Below are positions 1 to 9,132 of a stretch of DNA of 64,000 nucleotides, in pieces. Position numbers and translations under genes: made by a program. The DNA is taken from NCBI RefSeq assembly GCF_030317205.1, contig NZ_JASZYB010000004.1, positions 124,001 to 188,000 on the forward strand, written 5' to 3'. The notes beneath the pieces were generated by a model. The model saw only the letters and a list, made by a program, of their open reading frames with translations, ran no database searches and was not told where the DNA came from. Position 1 is the first letter of the stretch. Each line of letters starts with the position of its first letter. Source of the DNA: Variovorax sp. J2L1-78 (GTDB lineage: Bacteria > Pseudomonadota > Gammaproteobacteria > Burkholderiales > Burkholderiaceae_C).

Positions 1-1118
1 AGCGCGATGGTCTTGCGGAAGCGCTGCAACGACAGGGTGAACAACGCACTGCCGATGACCAGCAGCCAGACGAAGGGTTTCCAGACGACATCGATCCCGG
101 CGCCGCGGTACAGGATGGCCTGGCCCAGTTCGACGAAATGGGTGGTCGGCGCCAGCAGCATCACCGTCTGCACGACCTCGGGCATGCTCTCGCGCGGCGT
201 CATGCCCCCCGAGAGCATCTGCAGCGGCATCATCGTGAGAACCATCAGCAGGCCGAACTGCGGCATGCTGCGTGCCAGCGTCGCGAGGTAGATGCCCATC
301 GAGGTCGTGGCGAACAGGCACAGTGCGGCGCCGGCCAGAAAGAGCGGTACCGAGCCGTCGACCGGCACGTGCAGCAGCCCACGCACGACGAACTGCAGCG
401 ACAGCGCGACAGCGACCAGCACCACCGCGCCCATCGACCAGATCTTCGCCAGCATGATCTCGGCCGGCGTCACCGGCATGACCAGCAGGTGCTCGATGGT
501 GCCGTGCTCGCGTTCGCGGATGATCGCGGCGCCGGCCAGGATGATCGACACCATGGTCACGTTGTTGATGATCTCCATCAGCGCGCCGAACCAGGCCTGT
601 TCCAGCCCCGGATTGAAGCGCGCCCGCAGCGCCAGGTCCACCGGCAGTTGGGTGCTGCCGCGGTAGCGCTGCACGAATTCCCCCAGCTCACCCTGCACGA
701 CCTGCTGCACGTAGCCGCTTCCGGTGAAGGCCTGGCTCATGCGCGTCGCGTCGACGTTGAGCTGCAGTTCGGCCGTGCGGCCGCCCAGCACGTCGCGCTG
801 CAGCCCGGCCGGGATGACCAGCACGAAGGTGTAGCGGCCGGCATCCATGCCGGCGTCCATCTCGTTCTGCGTGATCAGCTGCGGCGTCATGAACAGCGGC
901 GGATAGAAGGCCGACACGATGCGTGCCGACAGCGGCGAGGCGTCCTCGTCGACCACGGCGATCGCAGCCTTGTTCAGCGTCTCGGGCATCGCCGCGGCCG
1001 AGGTATAGACCGCGATCGTGAAGGTGTAGGCGATCAGGATCAGCATGACCGGATCGCGCAGCAGGCTCCACAGCTCCTTGACGCCCAGGCGGTAGATGTT
1101 GGCGAGGTGGCGCTTCAT
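1..1118 (-). CDS. yhhJ: ABC-2 type transporter permease, YhhJ-like (3' end outside window)
   Basis: Inner-membrane permease of an ABC-2 exporter. The frame is open from the ATG at 1118 to the window edge (about 372 codons). It begins MKRHLANIYRLGVKELWSLLRDP, followed by a first membrane segment, a large periplasmic loop (DEDASPLSARIVSAFYPPLF) and a cluster of membrane helices with the typical REREHGTIEHLLVMPVTPAEI turn. Its ATG overlaps the rbbA stop codon (ATGA), so the two are probably translationally coupled. In E. coli the same neighbours are yhiI-rbbA-yhhJ. The substrate is unknown. The C-terminus is missing only because the window ends. Confidence 0.88.
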   Translation of the reverse strand, partial: MKRHLANIYRLGVKELWSLLRDPVMLILIAYTFTIAVYTSAAAMPETLNKAAIAVVDEDASPLSARIVSAFYPPLFMTPQLITQNEMDAGMDAGRYTFVLVIPAGLQRDVLGGRTAELQLNVDATRMSQAFTGSGYVQQVVQGELGEFVQRYRGSTQLPVDLALRARFNPGLEQAWFGALMEIINNVTMVSIILAGAAIIREREHGTIEHLLVMPVTPAEIMLAKIWSMGAVVLVAVALSLQFVVRGLLHVPVDGSVPLFLAGAALCLFATTSMGIYLATLARSMPQFGLLMVLTMMPLQMLSGGMTPRESMPEVVQTVMLLAPTTHFVELGQAILYRGAGIDVVWKPFVWLLVIGSALFTLSLQRFRKTIA

Positions 1119-3868
1119 GATTCCTGCTTCTTCAGGAGGAGGATGGCAACGCCGAGGATCACCGGCACCGAGGCCAGCAGCGGCCAGAAGCTCGCCTGCA
1201 GATCCGACAGGCCGAGCGCCTTGCTGAACACGCCGCGGCTGATCGTGAACATGTAGCTGGCCGGATAGACCTGGCCGATCAGGCGGCCGGCGCCTTCGAG
1301 CGACGACACCGGATGGATCAGCCCGGCAAACTGCGTCGCCGGAATCAGCGTGCCGATCATCGCGAAGAACATCGCCGCGATCTGGCTGCGCGTGACAGCC
1401 GAGGCCAGCAGGCCCATGCCGGTCGCCACGACGCTGAAGATGAGCGCCGCCAAGGCCAGTGTGGGGAAGCTTCCGCGCATCGGCACGTCGAAGACGGTAA
1501 CGGCCAGCAGGGTCATCAACAGGAAGTTCAGCATGGCCAGCGCCACGTAAGGCAGTTGCTTGCCGAGCAGGAACTCGGTGCGCGTGACCGGCGTGACGTA
1601 CAGATTGATGATGGAGCCCATCTCCTTTTCGCGCACCACCGCCAGCGCGGTGAGCATGGCCGGCAGCATCATCAGCAGCAGCGGGATCACCGCCGGCACG
1701 ATGGCCGGCAGGCTCTTGACGTCGGGGTTGTAGCGAAAGCGCGTCTGCACCCCCACCGAGGCCGTGGTTGCCATGCCGCGCGCGCGTGCCTGCTCCGTGA
1801 GCCAGTGCTGGTGCAAGCCCTGCACGTAGCCGAGCACCGTTTCCGCACGCGTCGGCATGGCGCCGTCGATCCACGCGCCGACCTCGACGTTGCGCCCGCG
1901 CAGCGCATCGCGCCCGAAGCCCGGCGGGATCTCGATGGCCAGCGAGAGTTCGCCGCTTCGCATGCGGCGGTCCATGTCGGCGTCGTCGACGATCGGTGGC
2001 TGCTCGATGAAATAGCGCGATCCCGACAGGTTCAGCGTGTAGTTCTGGCTGAGGGTGCTCTGGTCGCGGTCGAGCACCGCGTAGCGCAGGTTCTCCACGT
2101 CCATGCTGATGCCGAAGCCGATCACGAACAACAGGATGAGCGAGCCGCCCAGCGCGAGCGTGGCGCGCACCGGGTCGCGCTGCAACTCCAGAGCTTCGCG
2201 CCACATGTAGCTCAGCAGGCGCTGCAGCGAGAACGCCGACGGCCGCGCGCGGGTCGTCGGCGCGGCCGGCGATGCGTCGGCGCGCATGGCTTCGACCTGT
2301 CCGGCCCCCGCCGTGTCGTCCGTTGCGGCCGGTTCGGTGCCGCCGCCGGCCTCGACCAGGTAGCCGATGAACGCCTCTTCCAGGGTCCGGGCGCCACGCT
2401 TGGCCACCAGCCGGGCGGGCGTGTCGCTGTCGAGCACCCGGCCCGCATGCATCATCGACATGCGGTCGCAGCGCTCGGCTTCGTTCATGAAGTGCGTGGA
2501 GATGAAGATCGTGACCTGGTCGCGCCGCGACAGCGCGATCAGCAGCCGCCAGAAGTTGTCGCGTGCGACCGGGTCGACACCCGATGTCGGCTCGTCGAGG
2601 ATCAGCAGTTCGGGCCGGTGCACCATGGCCACCGCCAGGGACAGCCGCTGGCGCATGCCCAGCGGCAGGCTCTCGGGCAGGTTGTCCAGCACCTCGGCCA
2701 GGTCGAAGCGCCGGACCATGTCGTCCACGCGCTCGGACAGTTCGGCCTCAGGCACATGGAAGAGGCGTGCATGCAGCACCAGGTTCTGCCGCACCGTGAG
2801 TTCGCCGTACAGCGAGAAGGCCTGCGACATGTAGCCGACGCGGCGGCGCGTATCGATATCCTTCGGGTCGACCTCCTGGCCGAACAGCCAGGCGCGGCCT
2901 TCGCTGGCGGGCAGCAGGCCGGTCAGCATCTTCATGGTGGTCGACTTGCCGCAGCCGTTGGAGCCGAGGAAGCCGAAGATCTCGCCCCGCCGGATGCGGA
3001 AGTTCACTTGGTCCACGGCGGTGAAGTCACCAAAGCGCATGGTGAGGTCCTTGGCCTCGATCGCGATGTCGTCCTGCCCGTCCTGCGGCAGCGGCGGGAT
3101 CTCGACCGGCGCGTAGCCCCGCTTCTTGTCCTCGGGCAACAACTGGATGAACGCGCTTTCGAGCGACGCGCTGCCGGTGCGTTCGAGCAGCGCGGCCGGC
3201 GTGCCGGTGGCGAGCACGCGGCCTTCGTCCATCACGATCAGCCAGTCGAAACCCTGCGCCTCGTCCATGTACGCCGTGGCGACGACGACGCTCATCTGCG
3301 GCCGCTCCGCGCGGATGCGTGCGATCAGCGCCCAGAACTGCGCACGCGCCAGCGGGTCGACACCGGTGGTGGGCTCGTCGAGGATCAGCAGGTCGGGGTC
3401 GTGGATCAGCGCGCAGCACAGGCCGAGCTTCTGCTTCATGCCGCCCGAGAGCTTGCCGGCCGGCCGCGCCAGGAAGGGCTGCAGGCCGGTGCTGCGCGTG
3501 AGGTCGTCGATGCGGCGGCGTCGCTCGGCGGCGGCATGACCGAACAGGCGTGCGAAGAACTGCAGGTTCTCTTCCACCGACAGCGTGGGGTAGAGGTTCT
3601 TGCCCAGGCCCTGCGGCATGTAGGCAATGCGCGGACACACGCGGTCGCGGTGCGCCTTGTTCGCCATGTCGCCGCCCAGCACCTCCACCCGGCCCTGCTG
3701 CACGGCCCGCGCGCCGGACAGCAGCGCCAGCAGGCTGGACTTGCCCACGCCGTCGGGCCCGATCAGCCCGACCATGCAGCCGGCGGGGATGTCCAGCGTG
3801 ACGGCATCGAGCGCGCAGGCCTTCCCGTAGTGCTGGCTCAGCCCTTGGATGCGGGCGACATCGCTCAC
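1115..3868 (-). CDS. rbbA: RbbA-type ABC transporter: two ATPase domains fused to an ABC-2 permease
   Basis: A 917-residue fusion of two ABC ATPase domains with a C-terminal ABC-2 membrane domain, the architecture and length of RbbA/YhiH (about 911 residues in E. coli). Domain 1 has Walker A GPDGVGKSS at residues 37-45, signature LSGGMKQK and LLILDEPTTGVDP. Domain 2 has Walker A GSNGCGKST, a degenerate signature (LPLGMRQR) and LLILDEPTSGVDP. The permease half begins near residue 545 (SYMWREALELQRDP). The start is GTG at 3868 with GGAGG seven bases upstream. E. coli RbbA was reported as a ribosome-associated ATPase. Here the hlyD, nodT and yhhJ neighbours argue for export across both membranes, which is inference. 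Confidence 0.93.
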   Translation of the reverse strand: MSDVARIQGLSQHYGKACALDAVTLDIPAGCMVGLIGPDGVGKSSLLALLSGARAVQQGRVEVLGGDMANKAHRDRVCPRIAYMPQGLGKNLYPTLSVEENLQFFARLFGHAAAERRRRIDDLTRSTGLQPFLARPAGKLSGGMKQKLGLCCALIHDPDLLILDEPTTGVDPLARAQFWALIARIRAERPQMSVVVATAYMDEAQGFDWLIVMDEGRVLATGTPAALLERTGSASLESAFIQLLPEDKKRGYAPVEIPPLPQDGQDDIAIEAKDLTMRFGDFTAVDQVNFRIRRGEIFGFLGSNGCGKSTTMKMLTGLLPASEGRAWLFGQEVDPKDIDTRRRVGYMSQAFSLYGELTVRQNLVLHARLFHVPEAELSERVDDMVRRFDLAEVLDNLPESLPLGMRQRLSLAVAMVHRPELLILDEPTSGVDPVARDNFWRLLIALSRRDQVTIFISTHFMNEAERCDRMSMMHAGRVLDSDTPARLVAKRGARTLEEAFIGYLVEAGGGTEPAATDDTAGAGQVEAMRADASPAAPTTRARPSAFSLQRLLSYMWREALELQRDPVRATLALGGSLILLFVIGFGISMDVENLRYAVLDRDQSTLSQNYTLNLSGSRYFIEQPPIVDDADMDRRMRSGELSLAIEIPPGFGRDALRGRNVEVGAWIDGAMPTRAETVLGYVQGLHQHWLTEQARARGMATTASVGVQTRFRYNPDVKSLPAIVPAVIPLLLMMLPAMLTALAVVREKEMGSIINLYVTPVTRTEFLLGKQLPYVALAMLNFLLMTLLAVTVFDVPMRGSFPTLALAALIFSVVATGMGLLASAVTRSQIAAMFFAMIGTLIPATQFAGLIHPVSSLEGAGRLIGQVYPASYMFTISRGVFSKALGLSDLQASFWPLLASVPVILGVAILLLKKQES

Positions 3869-3926
3869 CAGGAAACCTCCGCGCTACGCGCTTCGGTGCT
3901 GTGAGCCTTGGGAGCGGCCCGGCGAC

Positions 3927-5006
3927 TCACCGGCCGACCTTCACCACCAGCTGGTCCGGCCACTCGGTCTTGTCGTCGAGCTTGAGCCAGGCCACGCCCG
4001 GCAGGCCGGTCTTGACCTGCGCCAGGTTGCTCCTGAGCAGTTGGGGGTCGATCTGCGCCTTCACGCGGAACATCAGCTTCTGCCGCTCGCTGGCGGTTTC
4101 CACCGTCTTGGGCGTGAACTGCGCGGTGCTGGCGACGAAGCTCACCTTGGCCGGGATCACGAAACCGGGTGCGGCGTCGAGCACGATGCGCACGTCGCTG
4201 CCCAGCGCCACGCGTCCCGCCACGGTCTCGGGCAGGAAGAAGGTCATGTAGACGTCCGACAGATCGACCAGGTTCAGCACCTTGCCACCGGCCGCCAGCA
4301 CCTCGCCGGGCTGGGCCACGCGGTACTGCACCCGGCCGTCGCGCGGCGCTGTCAGCGCGCTGTCGGTGATGTCGGCCTGGACGCGGGCGACGGTGGCCTC
4401 GGCCGCGCCGACGGTCGACTGCGCCCCGGCGACCTGGGCGCGCGCCGCGTCGATGGCCGCCTGGCCGGCGGCGGCCTGGGCCCGTGCGGCCGTGACGGCG
4501 GCCTCGGCGCTGCGCACGCGGGCGCGGTCGTCGTCGAGTTCCTGCATGGACGACGCGCCTTCGGTCGACAGCGTCTGCGAGCGCACCAGCCGGCGCCGGG
4601 CGGCGTCGAGCTCGCTCTCGCGTTGCGCCACCACGGCCAGCGCGGCGGCACGGTCGCTCTCGCGCGCGCTGACCTGGGCGCGGGCGCTGGCCACGGTGGT
4701 CAGTGTCTGCGCGTGCTGGGCGCGGGCTTCGTCGCGCTGCGCGTTCAGCACGTCGACCTGCATCTCGGCCAGCTTCTGGCCGGCCTTGACGAAGGCGCCC
4801 TCCTCCACCAGCAGGGCCTGCAGCCGGCCGCCGAGCTTGGCCGCGACGTCGATCTCGGTGGCCTCGATGCGGCCGTTGCCGCTGACGAAGCCCTCACCGG
4901 GGCCGCCGTTCTTCGTCTGCTGCCAGACATACCAGGCCCCTGCGGCCAGGGCCAGCACGATGGCGGCAGCGATCAGTTTTTGCTTGAGGGCGGGGTTCGG
5001 ATTCAT
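3927..5006 (-). CDS. yhiI: HlyD-family periplasmic adaptor (YhiI-like)
   Basis: Membrane-fusion protein of 359 residues linking the inner-membrane ABC exporter to an outer-membrane channel. An N-terminal anchor (residues 8-27, KLIAAAIVLALAAGAWYVW) is followed by a biotinyl-lipoyl half (GRIEATEIDVAAKLGGRLQALLVEEGAFVKAGQ). A long alanine-rich coiled-coil hairpin (residues 75-190) and a beta-barrel end (DGRVQYRVAQPGEVLAAGGKVLNLVDLSDVYMTFFLPE) follow. The ATG at 5006 was chosen because it opens directly onto the anchor helix; the frame stays open further upstream only across the preceding gene. It lies 17 bases after nodT and 58 bases before rbbA, so it is probably the third partner of this exporter. 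Confidence 0.9.
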   Translation of the reverse strand: MNPNPALKQKLIAAAIVLALAAGAWYVWQQTKNGGPGEGFVSGNGRIEATEIDVAAKLGGRLQALLVEEGAFVKAGQKLAEMQVDVLNAQRDEARAQHAQTLTTVASARAQVSARESDRAAALAVVAQRESELDAARRRLVRSQTLSTEGASSMQELDDDRARVRSAEAAVTAARAQAAAGQAAIDAARAQVAGAQSTVGAAEATVARVQADITDSALTAPRDGRVQYRVAQPGEVLAAGGKVLNLVDLSDVYMTFFLPETVAGRVALGSDVRIVLDAAPGFVIPAKVSFVASTAQFTPKTVETASERQKLMFRVKAQIDPQLLRSNLAQVKTGLPGVAWLKLDDKTEWPDQLVVKVGR

Positions 5007-5023
5007 GGAGGTGTTCGGTGGAT

Positions 5024-6460
5024 TCAAGGGGCCGCGGCGGCGTCGACATGCTGGGCACCGCCGCCCAGCGCGGCGTACAGGCCGATGCGGGCCGACAGCA
5101 GTGCACGGCGCGTCGTCACCAGCGACTGTTCGGCCGCGAGCAGGTCGCGCTGCGCGTCCAGCACTTCGAGAAACGCGGCCGCGCCATGGTCGTAGCGCAG
5201 CGTGGCCAGGCGCGCGCGCTCGGCCTGGGCCGCCAGGCCTTCCGAGCCGATGCGCACCTGCTCGGCGAGCCACTGGCGCGCCGACAGCGCATCGGCCACG
5301 TCGCGGAACGCGGCCTGCACGGTCTTCTCGTAGTCGGCCACGGCCAGGTCGCGCCGCACCTCCGCCAGGTCGAGTGAATTCCTGCGGGCACCGCCATCGA
5401 AGAGCGGCAGCGAGATGCTGGGCGCGAAAGTCCATGCCCGGCTGGCACCCTCGAACAGGGCGTCGAGCTGGGCGTTGGCCACGCCGGCGTTCGTCGTCAG
5501 TGCGATGCGCGGGAAGAAGGCGGCGCGCGCGGCGCCGATGTTGGCGTTGGCGGCGCGCAGCCGGTGTTCGGCCGCCAGGATGTCGGGCCGGTCGGCCAGC
5601 AGCGCGGAGGGCAGGCCGGCGTCCAGCGGCTGAAGCACAGCGCCATCGTCCAGCGGCGTGGTCGCCGGTGCCACGTCCACCGGGCCGCCGACCAGTTGCG
5701 CCAGCGCATGCGCCTGTACGGCCCGCTGCTGTTCCAGCTGGGCGCCCAGCGCGCGGGCCTGGGTCGACAGCGTCTGCACCTGGGCCAGGTCGAGTCGCGA
5801 GGTGGAACCGACCTCGAAGCGGCGCGTGAAGATGCGCAGCGATTCCGCGCGCGAGGCGATGCTGCGGCGGGCCAGCGCGAGGCGCTCGTCCAGTTCGCGC
5901 AGCAGAAGGTAGCCGTCGGCCACCTGGGCCACCAGCGACAGTGTGAGCGCGCGCCGCGCCGCGTCGCTGGCCAGGTAGCTCTGCAGGGCAGCATCCTGCA
6001 GGCTCTGCACGCGGCCCCAGAAGTCGATCTCCCAGGCATTGACGCCCAGCGCCACCTGGTACTGGCTGCCAACCACGGCCCGGCCGGTGGTGCTGAGCGA
6101 CGCGGGCACGCGGGCGCGGCTGGCGTCGCCGCCGACACCAACGACGGGAAAGCGCTCCGCGCGCTGGATGCCGTAGGCCGCGCGCGCCTCCTGCACGCGC
6201 AATGCGGCCAGGCGCAGGTCGCGGTTGTTCTGCAGCGCCTGCGCGATCAGCTGCTGCAGCCGCGGGTCGGCGAAGTGCTCGCGCCAGTCCAGCGCGGCGG
6301 CGCGCTGACCGGGCGTGGCCGCGGGGTCGGTCAGGACGTCGGCGGGATACGTGACGGGATAAGCGGCGGGCACGGGCAGCGCCGGCGCCTGGAAATCGGG
6401 CGCCATGGACGCGCAGCCGACGAGCAGCAGGACGATGGCGAGAACGGAAGGCTTCAGCAT
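5024..6460 (-). CDS. TolC/NodT-family outer-membrane efflux lipoprotein
   Basis: Outer-membrane factor of 478 residues. The start MLKPSVLAIVLLLVGCASMAPDF gives a lipoprotein signal peptide with lipobox LVGC, so Cys16 is the likely lipidated residue. Two TolC-type repeats of long amphipathic helices follow (LQQLIAQALQNNRDLRLAALRVQEARAAYG and DLAEVRRDLAVADYEKTVQAAFRDVADALSARQ), with the family strings RPDILAAEHRLRAANANIGAARAAFFPRI and ISLPLFDGG. It begins 10 bases after fabI and ends 17 bases before the HlyD gene. With hlyD, rbbA and yhhJ it completes a tripartite exporter. Confidence 0.9.
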   Translation of the reverse strand: MLKPSVLAIVLLLVGCASMAPDFQAPALPVPAAYPVTYPADVLTDPAATPGQRAAALDWREHFADPRLQQLIAQALQNNRDLRLAALRVQEARAAYGIQRAERFPVVGVGGDASRARVPASLSTTGRAVVGSQYQVALGVNAWEIDFWGRVQSLQDAALQSYLASDAARRALTLSLVAQVADGYLLLRELDERLALARRSIASRAESLRIFTRRFEVGSTSRLDLAQVQTLSTQARALGAQLEQQRAVQAHALAQLVGGPVDVAPATTPLDDGAVLQPLDAGLPSALLADRPDILAAEHRLRAANANIGAARAAFFPRIALTTNAGVANAQLDALFEGASRAWTFAPSISLPLFDGGARRNSLDLAEVRRDLAVADYEKTVQAAFRDVADALSARQWLAEQVRIGSEGLAAQAERARLATLRYDHGAAAFLEVLDAQRDLLAAEQSLVTTRRALLSARIGLYAALGGGAQHVDAAAAP

Positions 6461-6470
6461 GCGGTCGGAC

Positions 6471-7235
6471 TCACAGGATGTGGAAGCCGGCATCCACATA
6501 CAGCGTGCCACCGGTCATGGCTGTCGCCGCGTCGCTCGCCAGGAAGACGCACAGCGCACCGACCTCGGCGATGTCGACCCGCCGGCGCAGCGGTGCGCGC
6601 CGAACGGCTTCGTCGAGCAGCGCGTCGAAATTCGGGATGCCCGACGCCGCGCGCGTGGCCAGCGGGCCGGGCGAAACGGCGTTGACGCGGATCCCGCTGG
6701 GGCCCAGCTCGGCGGCCATGTAGCGCGTGCTGGCCTCCAGTGCCGCCTTCACCGGGCCCATCAGGCCGTAGTCGGGGATCACCTCTTCGGCGCCGACGTA
6801 GCTCATGGTCATCAGGCTGCCGCCGTCCTTCATCAGCGGCTCGGCCAGCCGGGCCATGCGCGCGAAGGAATGGCAGGAGATGTCCATGGCCCGGCCGAAG
6901 CCTTCGCGCGAGCTGTCGGTCACGCGGCCGTGCAGGTCGCTCTTGGGGGCGAACGCGATGGAGTGCAGCACGAAGTCGAGTCGCCCCCACCGCTGTTCGA
7001 TGGCGGCGAACACGGCCTCCATCTGGCCGGGCTGCTCGACGTCCAGCGGCAGCGCGATGGGGGCCTGCAGTTGCTGCGCCAGCGGCTCCACATGCGGGCG
7101 CGCCTTGTCGTTGAACCAGGTCACGGCCAGCTCGGCGCCAGCATCGCGGAACGCGCGCGCACAGCCCCAGGCAATGCTCTGCGCGTTGGCGATGCCGACG
7201 ACCAGGCCCTTCTTGCCCTGCAAGGCGGTGTTCAT
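6471..7235 (-). CDS. fabI: Enoyl-[acyl-carrier-protein] reductase, FabI type
   Basis: Predicted NADH-dependent reductase of trans-2-enoyl-ACP, the last step of fatty-acid elongation. In its 254 residues the FabI catalytic set stands at Tyr146, Tyr156 and Lys163 (SYVGAEEVIPDYGLMGPVKAAL), the same numbers as in E. coli FabI. The nucleotide-binding start is GLVVGIANAQSIAWGCARAF. The ATG at 7235 lies one base after the phaC stop, and its GGAG ribosome site is inside the last phaC codons, so it is probably coupled to phaC. Being downstream of a PHA synthase suggests a dedicated second FabI rather than the housekeeping copy; this is inference. Confidence 0.92.
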   Translation of the reverse strand: MNTALQGKKGLVVGIANAQSIAWGCARAFRDAGAELAVTWFNDKARPHVEPLAQQLQAPIALPLDVEQPGQMEAVFAAIEQRWGRLDFVLHSIAFAPKSDLHGRVTDSSREGFGRAMDISCHSFARMARLAEPLMKDGGSLMTMSYVGAEEVIPDYGLMGPVKAALEASTRYMAAELGPSGIRVNAVSPGPLATRAASGIPNFDALLDEAVRRAPLRRRVDIAEVGALCVFLASDAATAMTGGTLYVDAGFHIL

Positions 7236-7236
7236 T

Positions 7237-8973
7237 TCATTTCTCCAGGACGTAGCTGCCCGGCGCGTCGGCAAGGGGCGGGTAACCCGTGGCGCCCATG
7301 CGCGGCGGTTTCACCCGCCGGCCCGACCGCCCCGCGAGCCATTGCTGCCACGCCGGCCACCAGGAGCCTTCGACGTCCGGTGCGGCAGCGAGCCACTCGT
7401 CCGGTGCGACGTAGCTGCCGCCGGCCTCGCGCCGCAGCATCTGGTAGTGGCGGTGCGGATGGCCCGGCGGACTGACGATGCCGGCGTTGTGCCCGCCGCT
7501 GGTCAGCACGAAGGTGATCTCCGTCGCCGTGAGGTAGTGCAGCTTGTGCACCGATCGCCAGGGGGCCACGTGGTCCGTCACGGTGCCGACCATGAAGAGC
7601 GGCAGTTCGATGTCGCCGAGCGCCACGGGCCGGCCGTCGACCGGATAACGCCCTTCGCTCAGGTCGTCGTCCAGGAACAGGCGGCGCAGGTACTGCGAAT
7701 GCATCTTCGCGGGCATGCGCGTCGCGTCGGCGTTCCAGGCCATCAGGTCGTTCATGGGGGCGCGGTCGCCCAGCATGTACTCGTTGACCAGACGCGACCA
7801 CAGCAGGTCGTAGGAGCGCAGCATCTGGAAAGCGCCGGCCATCTGGCCTGCCGTGAGATAGCCGGTCTCGGCCATCTGCGCCTCGAGCAGGCTGACCTGG
7901 CTCTCGTCGATGAAGAGCCCGAGCTCGCCGGGTTCGCTGAAGTCGGTCTGCGCCGCCAGCAGCGTGGCCGAGGCCAGGCGCTCGTCGCGGTCGCGCGCCA
8001 TCGCGGCGGCCGCGATCGCGAGCAGCGTGCCGCCCAGACAGTAGCCCACCGCATGCACGCGCTGTCGCGGCACGATGGCCTGGACCGCATCGAGCGCGGC
8101 ATGGAAGCCGGACTGCAGGTAGTCGTCCATGCCCAGGTCGCGTTCGTCCACGCCCGGGTTCTTCCACGAGATGCAGAAGACCGTGTGCCCCTGCGCCACC
8201 AGGTAGCGGATCAGCGAATTCGACGGCGAGAGGTCGAGCACGTAGTACTTCATGATCCATGCCGGCACGATGAGCACCGGCTCGGCATGCACGGTGGCCG
8301 TCGTCGGCGCGTACTGGATCAGCTCCATCAGCCGGTTCTTCAGCACGACCCGGCCCGGCGTGGCCGCCACGTCGCGCCCGACGACGAAGGCCTCGGTGCC
8401 GGCCGGCGCGGTGCCGGCGGCGAGCCGTTGCAGGTCCTCGGCCAGGTTCTGCATGCCGCGCAGCAGGTTGGTGCCGCCCTGCGTCAGCGTGCGGCGCAGC
8501 ACCGTCGGGTTGGTGAGGAAGCGGTTGCCCGGCGAGAGCATGTCGAGCCACTGGCGGGCACAGAAGGCCACCACGTTCTCGTGGTGCTTCTCGACACCGG
8601 CGATGCCGTGCGTGGCGGCGTCCCACCATTGCTGGGTCAGGAGAAAGGACTGATGCCAGAGATTGAAGGGCCACTGGCGCCATTCGGGCTCGGCGAACCG
8701 ACGGTCGCGGGCCGGGGGTTCGACCAGCGCGCGCGCCTCGCCCGGGCCCGCCAGCAGGCATTCGTGCAGATAGCGGGCGAGCTGCTGCGCCTGTTCGCCG
8801 GCCAGTCGCGCCAACGCCAGCTGCCGTCCGGGCGACACCGCCAGGTGTGCGCCCCAGTCCAGCCCGGCCAGCAGGGCCGACGCCGGGGAGAGTGCGCCGG
8901 TCAGGCGCGCCAGGGCGCCGTGCGCCACCGTGTCCAGATGCGTGGCAGGCGAAGATGGGGATGGCTCAGACAT
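7237..8973 (-). CDS. phaC: Poly(3-hydroxyalkanoate) synthase, class I-like
   Basis: Polymerises (R)-3-hydroxyacyl-CoA into PHA at the granule surface. The product is 578 residues, the usual class I size. The lipase-like box GYCLGG places the nucleophile at Cys312, with Asp467 (TVTDHVAPW) and His495 (GGHNAGIV) completing the triad. The N-terminal region carries the PhaC hallmarks WPFNLWHQSFLLTQQWW and NPTVLRRTLTQGGTNLLRGM. No phaA, phaB or phasin gene is nearby. It is the first gene of a tight six-gene run, and the upstream region has an FNR/ANR-type site. It may be an alternative synthase expressed at low oxygen rather than the main one. Confidence 0.93.
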   Translation of the reverse strand: MSEPSPSSPATHLDTVAHGALARLTGALSPASALLAGLDWGAHLAVSPGRQLALARLAGEQAQQLARYLHECLLAGPGEARALVEPPARDRRFAEPEWRQWPFNLWHQSFLLTQQWWDAATHGIAGVEKHHENVVAFCARQWLDMLSPGNRFLTNPTVLRRTLTQGGTNLLRGMQNLAEDLQRLAAGTAPAGTEAFVVGRDVAATPGRVVLKNRLMELIQYAPTTATVHAEPVLIVPAWIMKYYVLDLSPSNSLIRYLVAQGHTVFCISWKNPGVDERDLGMDDYLQSGFHAALDAVQAIVPRQRVHAVGYCLGGTLLAIAAAAMARDRDERLASATLLAAQTDFSEPGELGLFIDESQVSLLEAQMAETGYLTAGQMAGAFQMLRSYDLLWSRLVNEYMLGDRAPMNDLMAWNADATRMPAKMHSQYLRRLFLDDDLSEGRYPVDGRPVALGDIELPLFMVGTVTDHVAPWRSVHKLHYLTATEITFVLTSGGHNAGIVSPPGHPHRHYQMLRREAGGSYVAPDEWLAAAPDVEGSWWPAWQQWLAGRSGRRVKPPRMGATGYPPLADAPGSYVLEK

Positions 8974-9074
8974 GCGCGGTCCTCAAGATTCCGCGGTCGA
9001 CGCGAAACGGGGGGTGGAACGGAGACTCGGTCGCGCCGTCGGCCTGGAAAGGGCGGACATCGCGACCGTCCCCT

Positions 9075-9116
9075 AGCGTAGGAGCAACCCGTGCCCGCCC
9101 GCTTGATCCGCGTCAA
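9075..9116 (-). promoter_or_regulatory. FNR/ANR-type box with spaced -10, upstream of phaC
   Basis: TTGATCCGCGTCAA at 9103-9116 matches the FNR/ANR consensus TTGAT-N4-ATCAA at 9 of 10 fixed positions. Reading on the minus strand, TACGCT at 9080-9075 is a plausible -10. The box centre would fall near -41.5 relative to a start near 9068, the geometry of a class II FNR-activated promoter. The nearest downstream minus-strand gene is phaC (8973). The binding protein and the activity are inferred. Confidence 0.6.
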
Positions 9117-9132
9117 GCGCCGGCCGATGCCC

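Noticed and set aside
1313..3904. Very long plus-strand open frame opposite rbbA, and similar Arg/His/Ala-rich frames opposite most genes
   Set aside because: High-GC codon bias leaves antisense frames open. The translations are low-complexity and recognised genes occupy the other strand.
5007..5435. Upstream extension of the HlyD frame
   Set aside because: It runs through the nodT coding region and lacks the membrane-anchor start. The ATG at 5006 begins just before the anchor helix.
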